DNA of 64,000 nt from Anoplopoma fimbria (taxonomy: Eukaryota; Chordata; Actinopteri; Perciformes; Anoplopomatidae), in the NCBI RefSeq assembly GCF_027596085.1, contig NC_072449.1, forward strand, positions 21,450,334 through 21,514,333, read 5' to 3'. Shown one piece after another: positions 1 to 12,611 of this stretch. The first letter of the stretch is position 1; each line of letters opens with the position of its first letter. The translations under genes were made by a program, and so were the position numbers. A model generated the notes under the pieces. It searched no databases. It saw only the letters and a program-made list of their open reading frames with translations, and was not told the origin of the DNA.

Positions 1-661
1 CAGGCTTCTATAAATCGTGGCTGTACCTGGACCGTAGATGTGCATCCTGCTTCGGCCCTGCTGACACCGACTGCTACCACCATTATTATTATTACTAGTC
101 ACATTACTATTACTAGTACCTGTACCATTAAGCATTTTAGCTTTACTTCCACCCTGAAGCCCTTTTGCTTTCTCGTTCTGCAGGTTTCCATGAATCGTTG
201 TGGTACCTGGACCGTGGTCGTGCCTCCTGCTGTGGGCCGACTGACACCCACTGCTGCTTCGATTATTATTATTAGTCACATTACTATCCCTATTTTCATG
301 GCTATAATTCTACTGTAATAATTGCTGCTGTTATTATAAGTAGTCTTATTATATGAATCATTTATGTCATATACATTGAATGTGTTGTATCTAAGAACTG
401 TTATGCTGCTCATTCTGTACACATGACATCTATTGCATTCTGTCCATCCTGGGAGAAGGATCCCTCCTCTGTCGTTCTCCCATAGGTTTCTTCCTTTTTT
501 TCTCCCTGTTAAAGGGGTTTTTTAGGGGAGTTTTTCCTGTGCCGATGTGAGGGAAGGACAGAGGATGTCGCATGTGCACAGATTGTAAAGCCCTCTGAGG
601 CAAATTTGTAATTTGTGATTCTGGGCTATACAAAATAAACTGAATTGAATTGAATTGAACA
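1..661 (+). mobile_element. 3' end of a dispersed fish retroposon with (GAATT)n tail
   Basis: Noncoding. The first 300 bases hold two imperfect copies of a block of about 180 bp; each contains a 'tgtacctgg/tggtacctgg' segment followed by 'ctgacacc.actgct' and an ATT-rich run. From about 430 the sequence is a low-complexity 3'-UTR-like stretch ending in 'acaaaataaactgaa' and three to four ttgaa repeats at 639-660. A pentamer tail joined abruptly to unique sequence is typical of 3' ends of fish LINEs or LINE-mobilised SINEs. The right edge coincides with the start of the receptor tandem unit. The family was not identified with certainty. Confidence 0.6.
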
Positions 662-1376
662 CAGAAATAGTAATAAATTGGAAGTGAGTTTATAATAGAG
701 AATGAAAACTCATTTATTTTTTGATTTGTTTTATTTTATTTATTTATTTTATTCTACATTTTTAGGCTATGATAAAATAATATTTGACAAAAAGACAAAA
801 ACATTTCAAAAGGACATTCACAAAATGACATTAAAATATATAAAACATTTAATGTAAAAAAAACTTAAAATGTGAATATTTAGATAAACATGTGAAGACT
901 GAATATGGACATCATTTGTTTTATACTGAATGTTGCTGTTGGAGCCATAATGTAGTATTTTGTCTTGATTGTATCCTCACCTAAAACACAGGATTAGCGT
1001 AAACATGCAGTCCTTATATTGTTTCACCTGGGGTAGAGCGTTAATGTATGAATTTCACAAAGGTGAGCTAGAGGTGATGAGAATCAGGTGAGTGGAACAA
1101 TTCTTTGATTGTGTCAACGTGTTGAATTGAGAACGTGACTGGCATTGTTATATTCTGAATTTTGTGAATTCAAACAGAGATTGAATATGGACAATGCTGC
1201 TATTTACATTATGCCAGTGAGCATTATGTCAAACTGTACCAACAGGATGTTGTTGTTTTTTTAGCTAAGAGCACACATACGAAACAAGTTCTCCCTGTTT
1301 GCCCTCTGTTGCTTAGGTATTTTTGTTAAATGTTCCTTAAATTGCCATCTTAGTTTTTTTGCAAACGCCAGATGGT
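662..1376. other. Intergenic, downstream of copy 1
   Basis: AT-rich noncoding sequence forming the 3' flank of the minus-strand receptor unit. It recurs almost unchanged at 7035-7641 and 12946-13668. I see no gene or RNA here; it probably includes the 3' UTR of copy 1, but I could not fix a poly(A) site. Confidence 0.6.
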
Positions 1377-4095
1377 TTATAACTTACTTTTGTTCATTAC
1401 ATGTTTCTTGGTGTTTTTCTCTGGCTTAAACAATATGATGAAACACTTTGGAGCAAATATACACAATATGAGTCCAAAACTGGAGGCCAGAATGGCAAAT
1501 ATCTCCACAGCCACAGTAAATTTACCAGGAGAGCTGACATATGCTGGGATAAAGGCGATCCAGACTGCACAGAATATCAGCATGCTGAAGGTGATAAGCT
1601 TGGCTTCATTAAAGTTATCAGGTAGTTTCCGGGCGAGCACAGCTAACACAAAGCAAAAGACAGCCAGTAGGCCGATGTACCCGAGCACAGCCCAGAACCC
1701 AATAGCTGAGCCTAAAGCACACTCCAGAATGATTCTCTCCTTGTATGTGGTTAGGTTTTTCATTGGAAAAGGGGGACTAAGAACCAACCAAAGAGTACAT
1801 ATTATAACTTGAATGAATGTGAAAGACACTACAGTCATTCTTGCTGTGGAGGACCAAACCATTTCATGATATTATGACCTGGGAGAGTGGCTTTGAAGGC
1901 CATTAACACTACTATAGTTTTTCCAAGAACACAAGACATACAGAGTACAAAGGTGATCCCAAACGCTGTGTGACGCAGCATGCAGGACCACTCAGAGGGT
2001 GCTCCAATGAAAGTTAATGAACATAAGAAGCAGAGAGCCAGAGAGAAGAGCAGCAGGAAGCTCAGCTCAGAGTTGTTGGCCCTGACAATCGGGGATGTCC
2101 TGTGACGATGGAACACAGCCGCTGTTATAATGGCAAGACAGGCACCACCAACTGAGAATGTCGCCAGGATGATTCCTAGGGCCTCATTGAAGGAAAGATA
2201 CTCTACAGGCTTGGGGAGACAAGTGTCTCTCTTTGCATTAGGCCAAAATTCCTTAGGGCAAGAAAAACAATCAGGGGAATCTGAAAAAAACAAAAACAAA
2301 TGGCTTTCAACTGTTGAACTCGATATTTTATGTTGTGCCGCAAATATGCATTAGGAAAAACAATACCTGTAGCATTGCTAATCTCTCCCTCAGGACACGG
2401 TATACAATCATAACAGCAGATGGGCTTTCCTTTCTGCAGCACTTTACGAGTTCCTGGAGGACAGCTGTCAGTGCACACTGACTCAGGCACCTGGTACATA
2501 GATAGAAACAAACTAACTCATGTTCAGGTGTGCTTCAAAGCTCTGAGGATTAAAGGATTGGTAGATTTTTTTTCAAATCTTTCTAAAAGATGATACTTGC
2601 ATGTCAATATGGGTATTGTGTACATGTGTTTTGTCAAAGCAGCTGCTGGTGGAAAAAATCCACAGTTGTGTAAAAAATGCATTATAAAGTTTAGCTAAAG
2701 TTAAAAAGAGGCTTCAGCAGTGTGGATTGGAAAAAACAAGTGGGTATCTTCCAAAGTTAGTCTTTTCAAACATTGTCACGTTGTTTTTTTTACTATTCTT
2801 AAGCTACAACTCAGCGAGGGAACACTTTTGTTGAAACTATTAAGTGGGATGTCAGAATGAAAATGCTGTACGTTAAGAACAGATGTATTCACAACCAGTA
2901 TGGAGGAGGAACAGGGACCAAAAACACATATCACCAAATTTGAAATAAGAAAATGTTATACTATTAAGTTCGGACTCCCTACTTTTGTGCCACCCTCCAC
3001 CCAGGTGAGGTTCCTGTTGATACTGAATTCCTGGCCCACCGGCAGTGAGGCATCGTAGTGCCCTACTGTCACCAACTCAATGCTGCCACTCTCCGTTTCT
3101 TGCCAGTTAACCAGCTCGTATGTGGCCACAGGATCCCCGTTGGCATCAAATGACACATCGTAACCATTTTGGGAAAACTTAACTCTCTTCAACTGAGTGG
3201 TAACCTGTGAGGATGAAGTAAGGGAAGACAGTGGGGGAGAGAAATGAAACAATGTAAGATATAATAAATATTTTTATTTAAAAAAAAAAAAAAAAGGTAC
3301 ACTATAGCAAAAAAAGGACATTGGGGTGCTCACATATTTATCTTGACTGACCTGTTTAGACTCTATGCTGGTGAGTTTGTCACACCGAGTTATAGAGTGT
3401 GTTTCCTGACACACTACATTATGAATAGCATGTGCTATTGCATAAACAGCCTTGTACACCATGTTAGTTATTCGGAGCTGAGATGTGTCAGTGTATGGGC
3501 TCTGGGTAGTCTCTATATCTTCAGTTCCATCACACACATTCTTGTCTGTGGCTGATCCTAAAAACACACAAAGACAAAGAAAGGTGTTGTTTAACCATGA
3601 CAAAAAGCCATATCGTTCTTTTCTCATGTATAATGTTCTTTTTTAGTTCTATTTAACCTGTTTAAAGTGTCTTGTAGAAATTTGAATATCCCTTATTTAC
3701 CAATACATTTCAAACCAAATTTTTTCCAACATGTCTTTCTCTGTTGTTTTTTTTAAATAGTTGCAGTTTCAGTTTGTATCTGGCCCTATGTTTTTTTTGT
3801 TGTTGTTTGTTTACCTTGTGTAGATCAGCTCATGTTGTCAGGGAAAAATAAAATGTTTTCCCTTAATTGGATTCTGACTGGAAAGTTTAAATCTCTTTAA
3901 AATGAATAAATGGTCTAAAATCTACATCAAAATAATTGTATATTTAGACCAACATCTATATTTACATATATACTGGAAATGATAAGTACATTTTATTTTA
4001 CTTTATTTAGCTTCTAGGCCTGAAGATTGTCTAGATTGTCTGTGCATGTGTTCAGGACTTTAATGTTCACCTCTCCTCCAAGACAGCACAGTGCC

Positions 4096-4451
4096 CGGAG
4101 CCTTCCTCGTAGCACTTATGGCACTCGTATTAGTTGCTGCACTTACTGTATTCGTATCAGTTCGCTGCACTTATTGAATTTGTATTTGTTACTGCACTTA
4201 TCCTATTCGTAGTAGTTTGTAGCACTTACTATATTCGGATTAGTCTGTTGCAATTATTGTTTTCGTAGTAATCTGCCTCTGCACTATACTTTTGCTCTGG
4301 CTTATACTTTGAGATGCTTGTTTAAGAAAGGAGATGCACTTATGACTTCTGGTGACTAGTAGTTCTCTTGAATACCTATGTTGAATACACTTCCTGTAAG
4401 TCGCTTTGGATAAAAGCGTCTGCTAAATGACTGTAATGTAATGTAATGTAA
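4096..4451 (+). mobile_element. 5'-truncated L2-type LINE 3' tail in intron 4 of copy 1
   Basis: A 356-bp insertion absent from copies 2 and 3, whose intact target reads 'cacagtgccttaac'. It is flanked by tgcc on both sides (4092-4095 and 4452-4455). It ends with the conserved fish LINE/SINE tail 'gtcgctttggataaaagcg' followed by taatg repeats. The same family, in the opposite orientation and longer, is inserted at 39798-40389, where coding sequence identifies it as a LINE. Confidence 0.85.
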
Positions 4452-5950
4452 TGCCTTAACTTGACCTGGAAGATTATCATATGAGATGCACCTTTTTTCG
4501 TTTAAGTCTTTGTTCAATAACAATATATATAGCCCTTTAAATCCCTTTAGGATTGTTTTTTTTTCAGTGGCTGCTGATCCAGTATAAGAAATAACTGAAC
4601 ACAATCAAAGACCCAACTGTTAGTGTCTTTTGTGTTAAAAAAATCAGCACAACTTTCTCACTTTTTCCCAGCCTGCAGTTGAATGCATCCTCCCAGAACT
4701 CAGTGAGCACTGGAGAGGCAGCCACTTTAGAGGGAGAGAGATCCAGCAGGAAGTCCCTCAGACCTGGGATAACAGATTGCTCAATGCCAAATCCGATTGC
4801 TCCAGCACAGAAGCTGAACCTCAGCATGTCTGGGTCAGTTACCCAGGCCTCACTGCCTATCCACTGGCGAGGTGGAGAGGGCTTTAGCGACAGCTCCTCC
4901 AGCAGAATCCTAAAGTCTCCAGAGGCAGTAAATGCCACAACAACCAAAGCTGTAGACCTGGAGAGAAATAATAGCGCGTTGTATTTTACCAATATGAAAA
5001 ATAACTTTTTAAGAAATATGCATCAAGATAATTCAAAAACACATATGAGATACTGTCATTTTTGGTGTGGTAACGTGCAGTATTGGTCTCACTGATTCAA
5101 TAACAACATGAGTAATATGCCCTTCACGTGAGATAAATTAACAAAAATATTTCAGATTTGCCACTAAATAGTAATATAATTCACCATTTTATATATGAAA
5201 GAACATTTTTGTGGTTTTGTGTGCAGAAGGTCAGCACAGGGAACAAAAGCACATAATCAGTGAATGTAGACACCTGCGGATAATTTCAGCTACTCTCTGG
5301 ATCCTGCTCCGTGGGTTGGTCCGGTAGAAAGATTCGGAGTATTCTACACAGATCCCCTCTTTTTGGGCCGCGTCCAGGAAAGACGCCATACCATTGTTTC
5401 CATAATCCGAGTCCGATCGGATAGCCCCTATCCAAGTCCAACCAAAATGTTTTACCAGCTTTGCCAGCGCGTCAGCCTGGAACTGGTCACTCGGGATTGT
5501 TCTGAAGAAACTCGGGTACTGCTGCTTATCAGACAGACATGCACAAGTGGCATAGTGGCTCACCTAAAATAATAAAGTATAATTATTTAACGGGGCGGAC
5601 AAAATGAGCATTGGTCTATTAAACACATAGTTTTCAGAAATTCAAAATATTTACTTGAGGAATATTAAAGGGCCCGATGATGCGCGACATGCTGATGGAT
5701 GGCGTGGACCCAGACTCACCAACAATGGCCATCAGTGCACCAGATTGCGAGCAATTGTCATCGGTGTAAAACACCGGGTCCAGGCCGCTTGAAAGCTGAA
5801 ATGCCACATGCACCGCCACGGGCACCGAGGCGCACGAGTCGTAGATCTGAAAACCGAGTTTGATGCCCGGCAGCAGCTCCGTGCTGTTGTTAATCTCCTC
5901 GATGGCGAAGATCATTGCGCGTGAAAAGCGCAGTTCACGGGGGTCAAGGC

Positions 5951-5959
5951 TGCACACAG

Positions 5960-5990
<31 letters not shown>

Positions 5991-5993
5991 GTC
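5951..5993. repeat. CA/TG microsatellite at the exon 2 acceptor, copy 1
   Basis: About 12 uninterrupted CA units plus imperfect flanks. On the sense (minus) strand it is a TG tract running into TGTGTGCAG, the exon 2 acceptor at 5951-5950, so it takes the place of a normal polypyrimidine tract. Confidence 0.9.
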
Positions 5994-6698
5994 CAGTAAC
6001 TGTTTAAATTTACTGCCTACATATGACGAGGACAATACACAATTCTAACAGAAATACATAGTACTGTAGAACTGAACGGCACAAATCACAACACAGAATT
6101 AGATATCAGTCTTATGCAAAATAATCTTAACGCAAGGATTATTAATAGTCAGCTATTCATAATGTTTTCAGTTAACAAATACAAAAAAATCTACTACAAT
6201 TCTCTACTTTTTTGTCAATATAATATTTGATTTTACTTGATTTTTTATGGCCAAATACTATTGCATTAAAATACAAATAAAAAGTATAACATAGCAATCC
6301 CTACATAGTAACAACCTCTTAACACCGACATCTCCCTCTTACTAACCTCCCTGAGCATCTGAGTGGCTCAGGCATGGTGGTGTAGTTATGCTTCACTGTG
6401 TGCATGTAGTTATGTAGGGAGAAAACACCACCAATAACGTAGTCACCATCCATTGAGAATGCAGGTAGACGAGTATTACCCTGGAGTTTACATTTCACAG
6501 AAGAGGCCTCAGTGCTGACCCCAACACCAGTCCTATCCTCTGTAAGCCCAGCCCGTTGTCTCACACCATCCAGAGAACCATTCAAAGCAAGAGCTGAGTT
6601 CAGCTCATCTAAACCCAGAGACAGGATCAGACCAATCAAGAGAGCTGAGATCTCCATCCCTGAACTGACCTCATGTGGGCATACTGTGTTTTCACTGG

Positions 6699-6706
6699 TT
6701 TATATA
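6699..6706 (-). promoter_or_regulatory. TATA box of copy 1
   Basis: TATATAAA on the minus strand, 42 bp upstream of the ATG at 6657, kept at the same spacing in copy 2 and as TTTATAAA in copy 3. It implies a 5' UTR of only about 10-20 nt. Position and conservation are seen; function is inferred. Confidence 0.55.
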
Positions 6707-7641
6707 GATTTTCAAACAAAAGCTTCCGTCCTTCTACTGTACGTCAGCTTACTGTACCCCAGAGAGAGGATACTCTTACCCCGTGGTCTTTAATTCAATC
6801 GTTTCCAAGTCTTTTCTGTGAGCTGTGTGTACAATATAATCTGCACAAAGAGCCCATGTCTCTTTTCTTTTCCTGTAAAGTAACCATTGTAAGCACTGCA
6901 TTTCTTGTTAATTATGTCTATACCCATTACATCTTTTTGCTGTAATTTAGCTCATATCACATTTAAGCCTAACAAATATCAACCACTAATGGTATGTTTG
7001 TGTGGTTAAATCGCATATTTAATAATGTCAACACAGAAATATTAATAAATTGGAAGTGAGTTTATAATAGAGAATGAAAACTCATTTATTTTTTGATTTG
7101 TTTTATTTTATTTATTTATTTTATTCTACATTTTTAGGCTATGATAAAATAATATTTGACAAAAAGACAAAAACATTTCAAAAGGACATTCACAAAATGA
7201 CATTAAAATATATAAAACATTTAATGTAAAAAAAACTTAAAATGTGAATATTTAGATAAACATGTGAAGACTGAATGTGGACATCATTAGTTTTATACTG
7301 AATGTCTTTATTGTATCCTTACATAAAACACAGGATTAGCGTAAACATGCAGTTCTTACATTGTGTCACCTGGGGTAGAGCGTTAATGTATGAATTTCAC
7401 AAAGGTGAGCTAGAGGTGATGAGAATCAGGTGAGTGGAACAATTCTTTGATTGTGTCAACGTGTTGAATTGAAAACGTGATTGCCATTGTTATATTCTGT
7501 ACCAACAGGATGTTGTTGTTTTTTTTAGCTAAGAGCACACATACGAAACAAGTTCTGCCTGTTTGCCCTCTGTTGCTTAGGTATTTTTGTTAAAAGTCCC
7601 TTAAATTGCCATCTTAGTTTTTCTAGCAAACGTCAGATGGT
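6707..7641. other. Intergenic between copies 1 and 2
   Basis: Holds the upstream region of copy 1, the unit boundary at 7032, and the 3' flank of copy 2. AT-rich, with no coding sequence or RNA gene that I can support. Confidence 0.6.
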
Positions 7642-10600
7642 TTATAACTTATTTTTGTTCATGACATGTTTCTTAGTGTTTTTCTCTGGCTTAAACAATA
7701 TGATGAAACACTTTGGAGCAAATATACACAATATGAGTCCGAAACTGGAGGCCAGAATGGCAAATATCTCCACAGCCACAGTAAATTTACCAGGAGAGCT
7801 GACATATGCTGGGATAAAGGCGATCCAGACTGCACAGAATATCAGCATGCTGAAGGTGATAAGCTTGGCTTCATTAAAGTTATCAGGTAGTTTCCGGGCG
7901 AGCACAGCTAACACAAAGCAAAAGACAGCCAGTAGGCCGATGTACCCGAGGACAGCCCAGAACCCAATAGCTGAGCCTAAAGCACACTCCAGGATGATTC
8001 TCTCCTTGTATGTGGTTAGGTTTTTCATTGGAAAAGGGGGACTAAGAACCAACCAAAGAGTACATATTATAACTTGAATGAATGTGAAAGACACTACAGT
8101 CAATCTTTGCTGTGGTGGACCAAACCATTTCATGATATTATGACCCGGGAGAGTGGCTTTGAAGGCCATTAACACTACAATAGTTTTTCCAAGAACACAA
8201 GACATACAGAGGACGAAGGTGATCCCGAACGCTGTGTGGCGCAGCATGCAGGACCACTTAGAGGGTGCTCCAATGAAAGTTAATGAACATAAGAAGCAGA
8301 GAGTCAGAGAGAAGAGCAGCAGGAAGCTCAGCTCAGAGTTGTTGGCCCTGACAATCGGGGATGTCCTGTGACGATGGAACACAGCCGCTGTTATAATGGC
8401 AAGACAGGCACCACCAACTGAGAATGTCGCCAGCATGATTCCTAGGGCCTCATTGAAGGAAAGATACTCTACAGGCATGGGGAGACAAGTGTCTCTCTTT
8501 GCATTAGGCCAAAATTCCTTGGGGCAAGAAAAACAATCAGGGGAATCTGAAAAAAACAAAAACAAATGGCTTTCAACTGTTGAACTCGATATTTTATGTT
8601 GTGCCACAAATATGCATTAGGAAAAAGAATACCTGTAGCATTGCTAATCTCTCCCTCAGGACACGGTATACAATCATAACAGCAGATGGGCTTTCCTTTC
8701 TGCAGCACTTTACGAGTTCCTGGAGGACAGCTGTCAGTGCACACTGACTCAGGCACCTGGTACATAGATAGAAACAAACTAACTCATGTTCAGGTGTGCT
8801 TCAAAGTTCTGAGGATTAAAGGATAGGTAGATTTTTTTTCAAATCTTTCTAAAAGATGATACTCGCATGTCAATATGGGTATTGTGTACATGTGTTTTAT
8901 CAAAGCAGCTGCTGGTGGAAAAAATCCACAGTTGTGTAAAAAATGCGTTATAAAGTTTAGCTGATGTTAAAAACAGGCTTCAGCAGTGTGGATTGGAAAA
9001 AAACAAGTGGGTATCTTCCAAAGTTAGTCTTTTCAAACATTGTCACGTTGTTTTTTTAACTGTTCTTTAGGTACAACTCAGCGAGGGAACATTTTTGTTG
9101 AAACTATTAAGTGCGATGTCAGAATGAAAATGCTGTACGTTAAGAACAGATGTATTCACAACCAGTATGGAGGAGGAACAGGGACAAAAAACACATATCA
9201 CCAAATTTGAAATAAGAAAATGTTATACTATTAAGTTCGGGCTCCCTACTTTTGTGCCACCCTCCACCCAGGTGAGGTTCCTGTTGATACTGAATTCCTG
9301 GCCCACCGGCAGTGAGGCATCGTAGTGCCCTACTGTCACCAACTCAATGCTGCCACTCTCCGTTTCTTGCCAGTTAACCAGCTCGTATATGGCCACAGGA
9401 TCCCCGTTGGCATCAAATGACACATCGTAACCATTTTGGGAAAACTTAACTCTCTTCAACTGAGTGGTAACCTGTGAGGATGAAGTAACGGAAGACAGTG
9501 AGGGAGAGAAATGAAACAATGTAAGATATAATAAATATTTTTATTTAAAAGAAAAGGTACACTATAGCAAAAAAAGGACATTGGGGTGCTCACATATTTA
9601 TCTTGACTGACCTGTTTAGACTCTATGCTGGTGAGTTTGTCACACCGAGTTATAGAATGTGTTTCCTGACACACTACATTATGAATAGCATGTGCTATTG
9701 CATAAACAGCCTTGTACACCATGTTAGTTATTCGGAGCTGAGATGTGTCAGTGTACGGGCTCTGGGTAGTCTCTATATCTTCAGTTCCATCACACGCATT
9801 GTTGTCTGTGGCTGATCCTAAAAACACACAAAGACAAAGAAAGGTGTTGTTTAACCATGACAAAAAGCCATATCGTTCTTTTCTCATGTATAATGTTATT
9901 TTTTAGTTCTATTTAACCTGCATGAAGTGTCTTGTAGAAATTTGAATATTCCTTATTTACCAATACATTTCAAACCAAATTTTTGCCAACATGTTTTTCT
10001 CTGTTGTTTTTTTTTAAATAGTTGCAGTTTCAGTTTGTATCTGGCCCTATGTTTTTTTTTGTTGTTGTTTGTTTACCTTGTGTAGATCAGCTCATGTTGT
10101 CAGGCAAAAATAAAATGTTTTACCTTAATTGGATTCTGACTGGAAAGTTTGAATCTCTTTAAAATGAATAAATGGTCTAAAATCTACATTAAAATAATTG
10201 TATATTTAGACCAACATCTATATTTACATATATGCTGGAAATGATAAGTACATTTCATTTTACTTTATTTAGCTTCTAGGCCTGAAGATTGTCTAGATAG
10301 TCTGTGCATGTGTTCAGGACTTTAATGTTCACCTCTCCTCCAAGACAGCACAGTGCCTTAACTTGACCTGGAAGATTATCATATGAGATGCACCTTTTTT
10401 CGTTCAAGTCTTTGTTCAATAACAATATATATATCCCTTTAAATCCCTTTAGGATTGAGTTTTTTTCAGTGGCTGCTGATCTAGTATAAGAAATAACTGA
10501 ACACAATCAAAGACCCAACTGTTAGTGTCTTTTGTGTTAAAAAAATCAGCACAACTTTCTCACTTTTTCCCAGCCTGCAGTTGAATGCATCCTCCCAGAA

Positions 10601-11858
10601 CTCAGTAAGCAATGGAGAGGCAGCCACTTTAGAGGGAGAGAGATCCAGCAGGAAGTCCCTCAGACCTGGGATAACAGATTGCTCAATGCCAAATCCGATT
10701 GCTCCAGCACAGAAGCTGAACCTCAGCATGTCTGGGTCAGTTACCCAGGACTCACTGCCTATCCACTGGCGAGGTGGAGAGGGCTTTAGCGACAGCTCCT
10801 CCAGCAGAATCCTTAAGTCTCCAGGGGATATAAATGCCACAACAACCAAAGCTGTCGACCTGGAGGAAAATTATAGTGCATTGTATTCACCAATATGAAA
10901 AATAACTTTTTAAGAAATATGCATCAAGATAATTCAAAAACACATATGAGATACTGTCATTTTTGGTGTGGTAACGTGCAGTATTGGTCTCACTGATTCA
11001 ATAACAACATGAGTAATATGCCCTTCACGTGAGATAAATTAACAAAAATATTTCAGATTTGCCACTAAATAGTAATATAATTCACCATTTTATATATGAA
11101 AGAATATTTTTGTGGTTTTGTGTGCAGAAGGTCAGCACAGGGAACAGAAGCACATAATCAGTGAATGTAGACACCTGCGGATAATTTCAGCTACTCTCTG
11201 GATCCTGCTCCGTGGGTTGGTCCGGTAGAAAGATTCGGAGTATTCTACACAGATCCCCTCTTTTTGGGCCGCGTCCAGGAAAGACGCCATACCATTGTTT
11301 CCATAATCCGAGTCCGATCGGATAGCCCCTATCCAAGTCCAACCAAAATGTTTTACCAGCTTTGCCAGCGCGTCAGCCTGGAACTGGTCACTCGGGATTG
11401 TTCTGAAGAAACTCGGGTACTGCTGCTTATCAGACAGACATGCACAAGTGGCATAGTGGCTCACCTAAAATAATAAAGTATAATTATTTAACGGGGCGGA
11501 CAAAATGAGCACTGGTCTATTAAACACATAGTTTTCAGAAATTCAATATATTTACTTGAGGAATGTTAAAGGGCCCGATGATGCGCGACATGCTGATGGA
11601 TGGCGTGGACCCAGACTCACCAACAATGGCCATCAGCGCACCAGATTGCGAGCAATTGTCATCGGTGTAAAACACCGGGTCCAGGCCGCTTGAAAGCTGA
11701 AATGCCACATGCACCGCCACGGGCACCGAGGCGCACGAGTCGTAGATCTGATAACCGAGTTTGATGCCCGGCAGCAGCTCCGTGCTGTTGTTAATCTCCT
11801 CGATGGCGAAGATCATTGCGCGTGAAAAGCGCAGTTCACGGGAGTTAAGGCTGCACAC

Positions 11859-11907
<49 letters not shown>

Positions 11908-12562
11908 CGAGTAACTGTTTAAATTTACTGCCTACATATGACGAGGACAATACACAATTCTAACAGAAATACATAGTACTGTAGAACTGAACGGCACAAA
12001 TCACAACACAGAATTAGATATCAATCTTATGCAAAACAATCTTAACGCAAGGATTAACAATAGTCAGCTATTCATAATCTTTTCAGTTAAGAAATACAAG
12101 AAAATCTACTACAATTCTCTACTATTTTGTGAATATAATACTTGATTTTTTTATGGCCAAATACTATTGCATTAAAATACAAATAAAAAGTACAACATTG
12201 CAATCCCCACATAGTAACAACCTCTTAACCCCACATCTCCCTCTTACTAACCTCCGTGAACATCTTAGTGGCTCAGGCATGGTGGTGTAGTTATGCTTCA
12301 CTGTGTGCATGTTGAAATGTATGCCGAAAACACCACCAATAACGTAGTCACCATCCATTGAGAATGCAGGTAGACGAGTATTACCCTGGAGTTTACATTT
12401 CACAGAAGAGGCCTCAGTGCTGACCCCAACACCAGTCCTATCCTCTGTAAGACCAGCCCGTTGTCTCACACCATCCAGAGAACCATTCAAAGCAAGAGCT
12501 GAGTTCAGCTCATCTAAACCCAGAGACAGGATCAGACCAATCAAGAGAGCTGAGATCTCCAT
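7642..12562 (-). CDS. V2R/OlfC-type class C GPCR, copy 2 (intact)
   Basis: Predicted pheromone/amino-acid chemoreceptor of the plasma membrane of olfactory neurons. Eight coding exons: 12562-12252, 11850-11556, 11464-11175, 10859-10564, 9817-9612, 9471-9250, 8756-8633, 8546-7642; 2649 nt, 882 residues, no stop or frame break. Residues 1 to about 25 form a signal peptide ([15 protein letters not shown]). The Venus-flytrap lobe spans roughly residues 30-500; the [12 protein letters not shown] loop, TIPSDQFQ and SDSDYG match the amino-acid-binding region of CaSR/V2R receptors. The 124-nt exon encodes the cysteine-rich domain ([20 protein letters not shown]). The last exon encodes seven TM segments with [14 protein letters not shown] and a tail ending [10 protein letters not shown]. 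The start was chosen for signal peptide, TATA spacing and phase. It belongs to a different subfamily from the plus-strand genes. CaSR itself is unlikely because the long CaSR tail is missing. Confidence 0.9.
11858..11905. repeat. CA/TG microsatellite at the exon 2 acceptor, copy 2
   Basis: About 22 CA units. On the sense strand the TG tract leads into CCGTGTGCAG, the acceptor of exon 2 (exon begins at 11850). Confidence 0.9.
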
Positions 12563-12603
12563 CGCTGAACTGACCTCATGTGGGCATACTGTGTTTTCAC
12601 TGG

Positions 12604-12611
12604 TTTATATA
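12604..12611 (-). promoter_or_regulatory. TATA box of copy 2
   Basis: TATATAAA on the minus strand, 42 bp before the ATG at 12562; same position as in copy 1. Confidence 0.55.

Larger units (their letters stand above)
1377..6657 (-). pseudogene. V2R/OlfC-type class C GPCR, copy 1 (frameshifted 7TM exon)
   Basis: Predicted plasma-membrane chemoreceptor for amino-acid-like odorants. Exons on the minus strand: 6657-6347, 5949-5655, 5563-5274, 4957-4662, 3557-3352, 3204-2983, 2490-2367, 2280-1377. Phases match copy 2 throughout, with GT/AG sites at each junction. Exon 1 starts MEISALLIG, a hydrophobic signal peptide. Exons 2-6 are the Venus-flytrap domain, with TIPSDQFQ and SDSDYG at the positions of CaSR Asp190 and Tyr218. 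The 124-nt exon 7 is the cysteine-rich domain; exon 8 is 7TM, ending [10 protein letters not shown]. Exon 8 is 904 nt instead of 905: one T is missing near 1840 relative to copies 2 and 3, so the reading ends just after KWFGPPQQ, beyond TM3. This is the only lesion seen, so either a very recent pseudogene or a sequencing error. Intron 4 carries a LINE tail. Confidence 0.85.

Noticed and set aside
1372..1812. 146-codon plus-strand frame repeated at 7637-8077 and 13664-14104
   Set aside because: It is the antisense of the conserved 7TM exon in the three left copies. Conservation reflects the sense strand only.
11535..11900. Open frame beginning with a Cys-Val repeat at exon 2 of copy 2
   Set aside because: The Cys-Val part is translation of the TG microsatellite in the intron. 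The coding exon starts at 11850 after the CAG.
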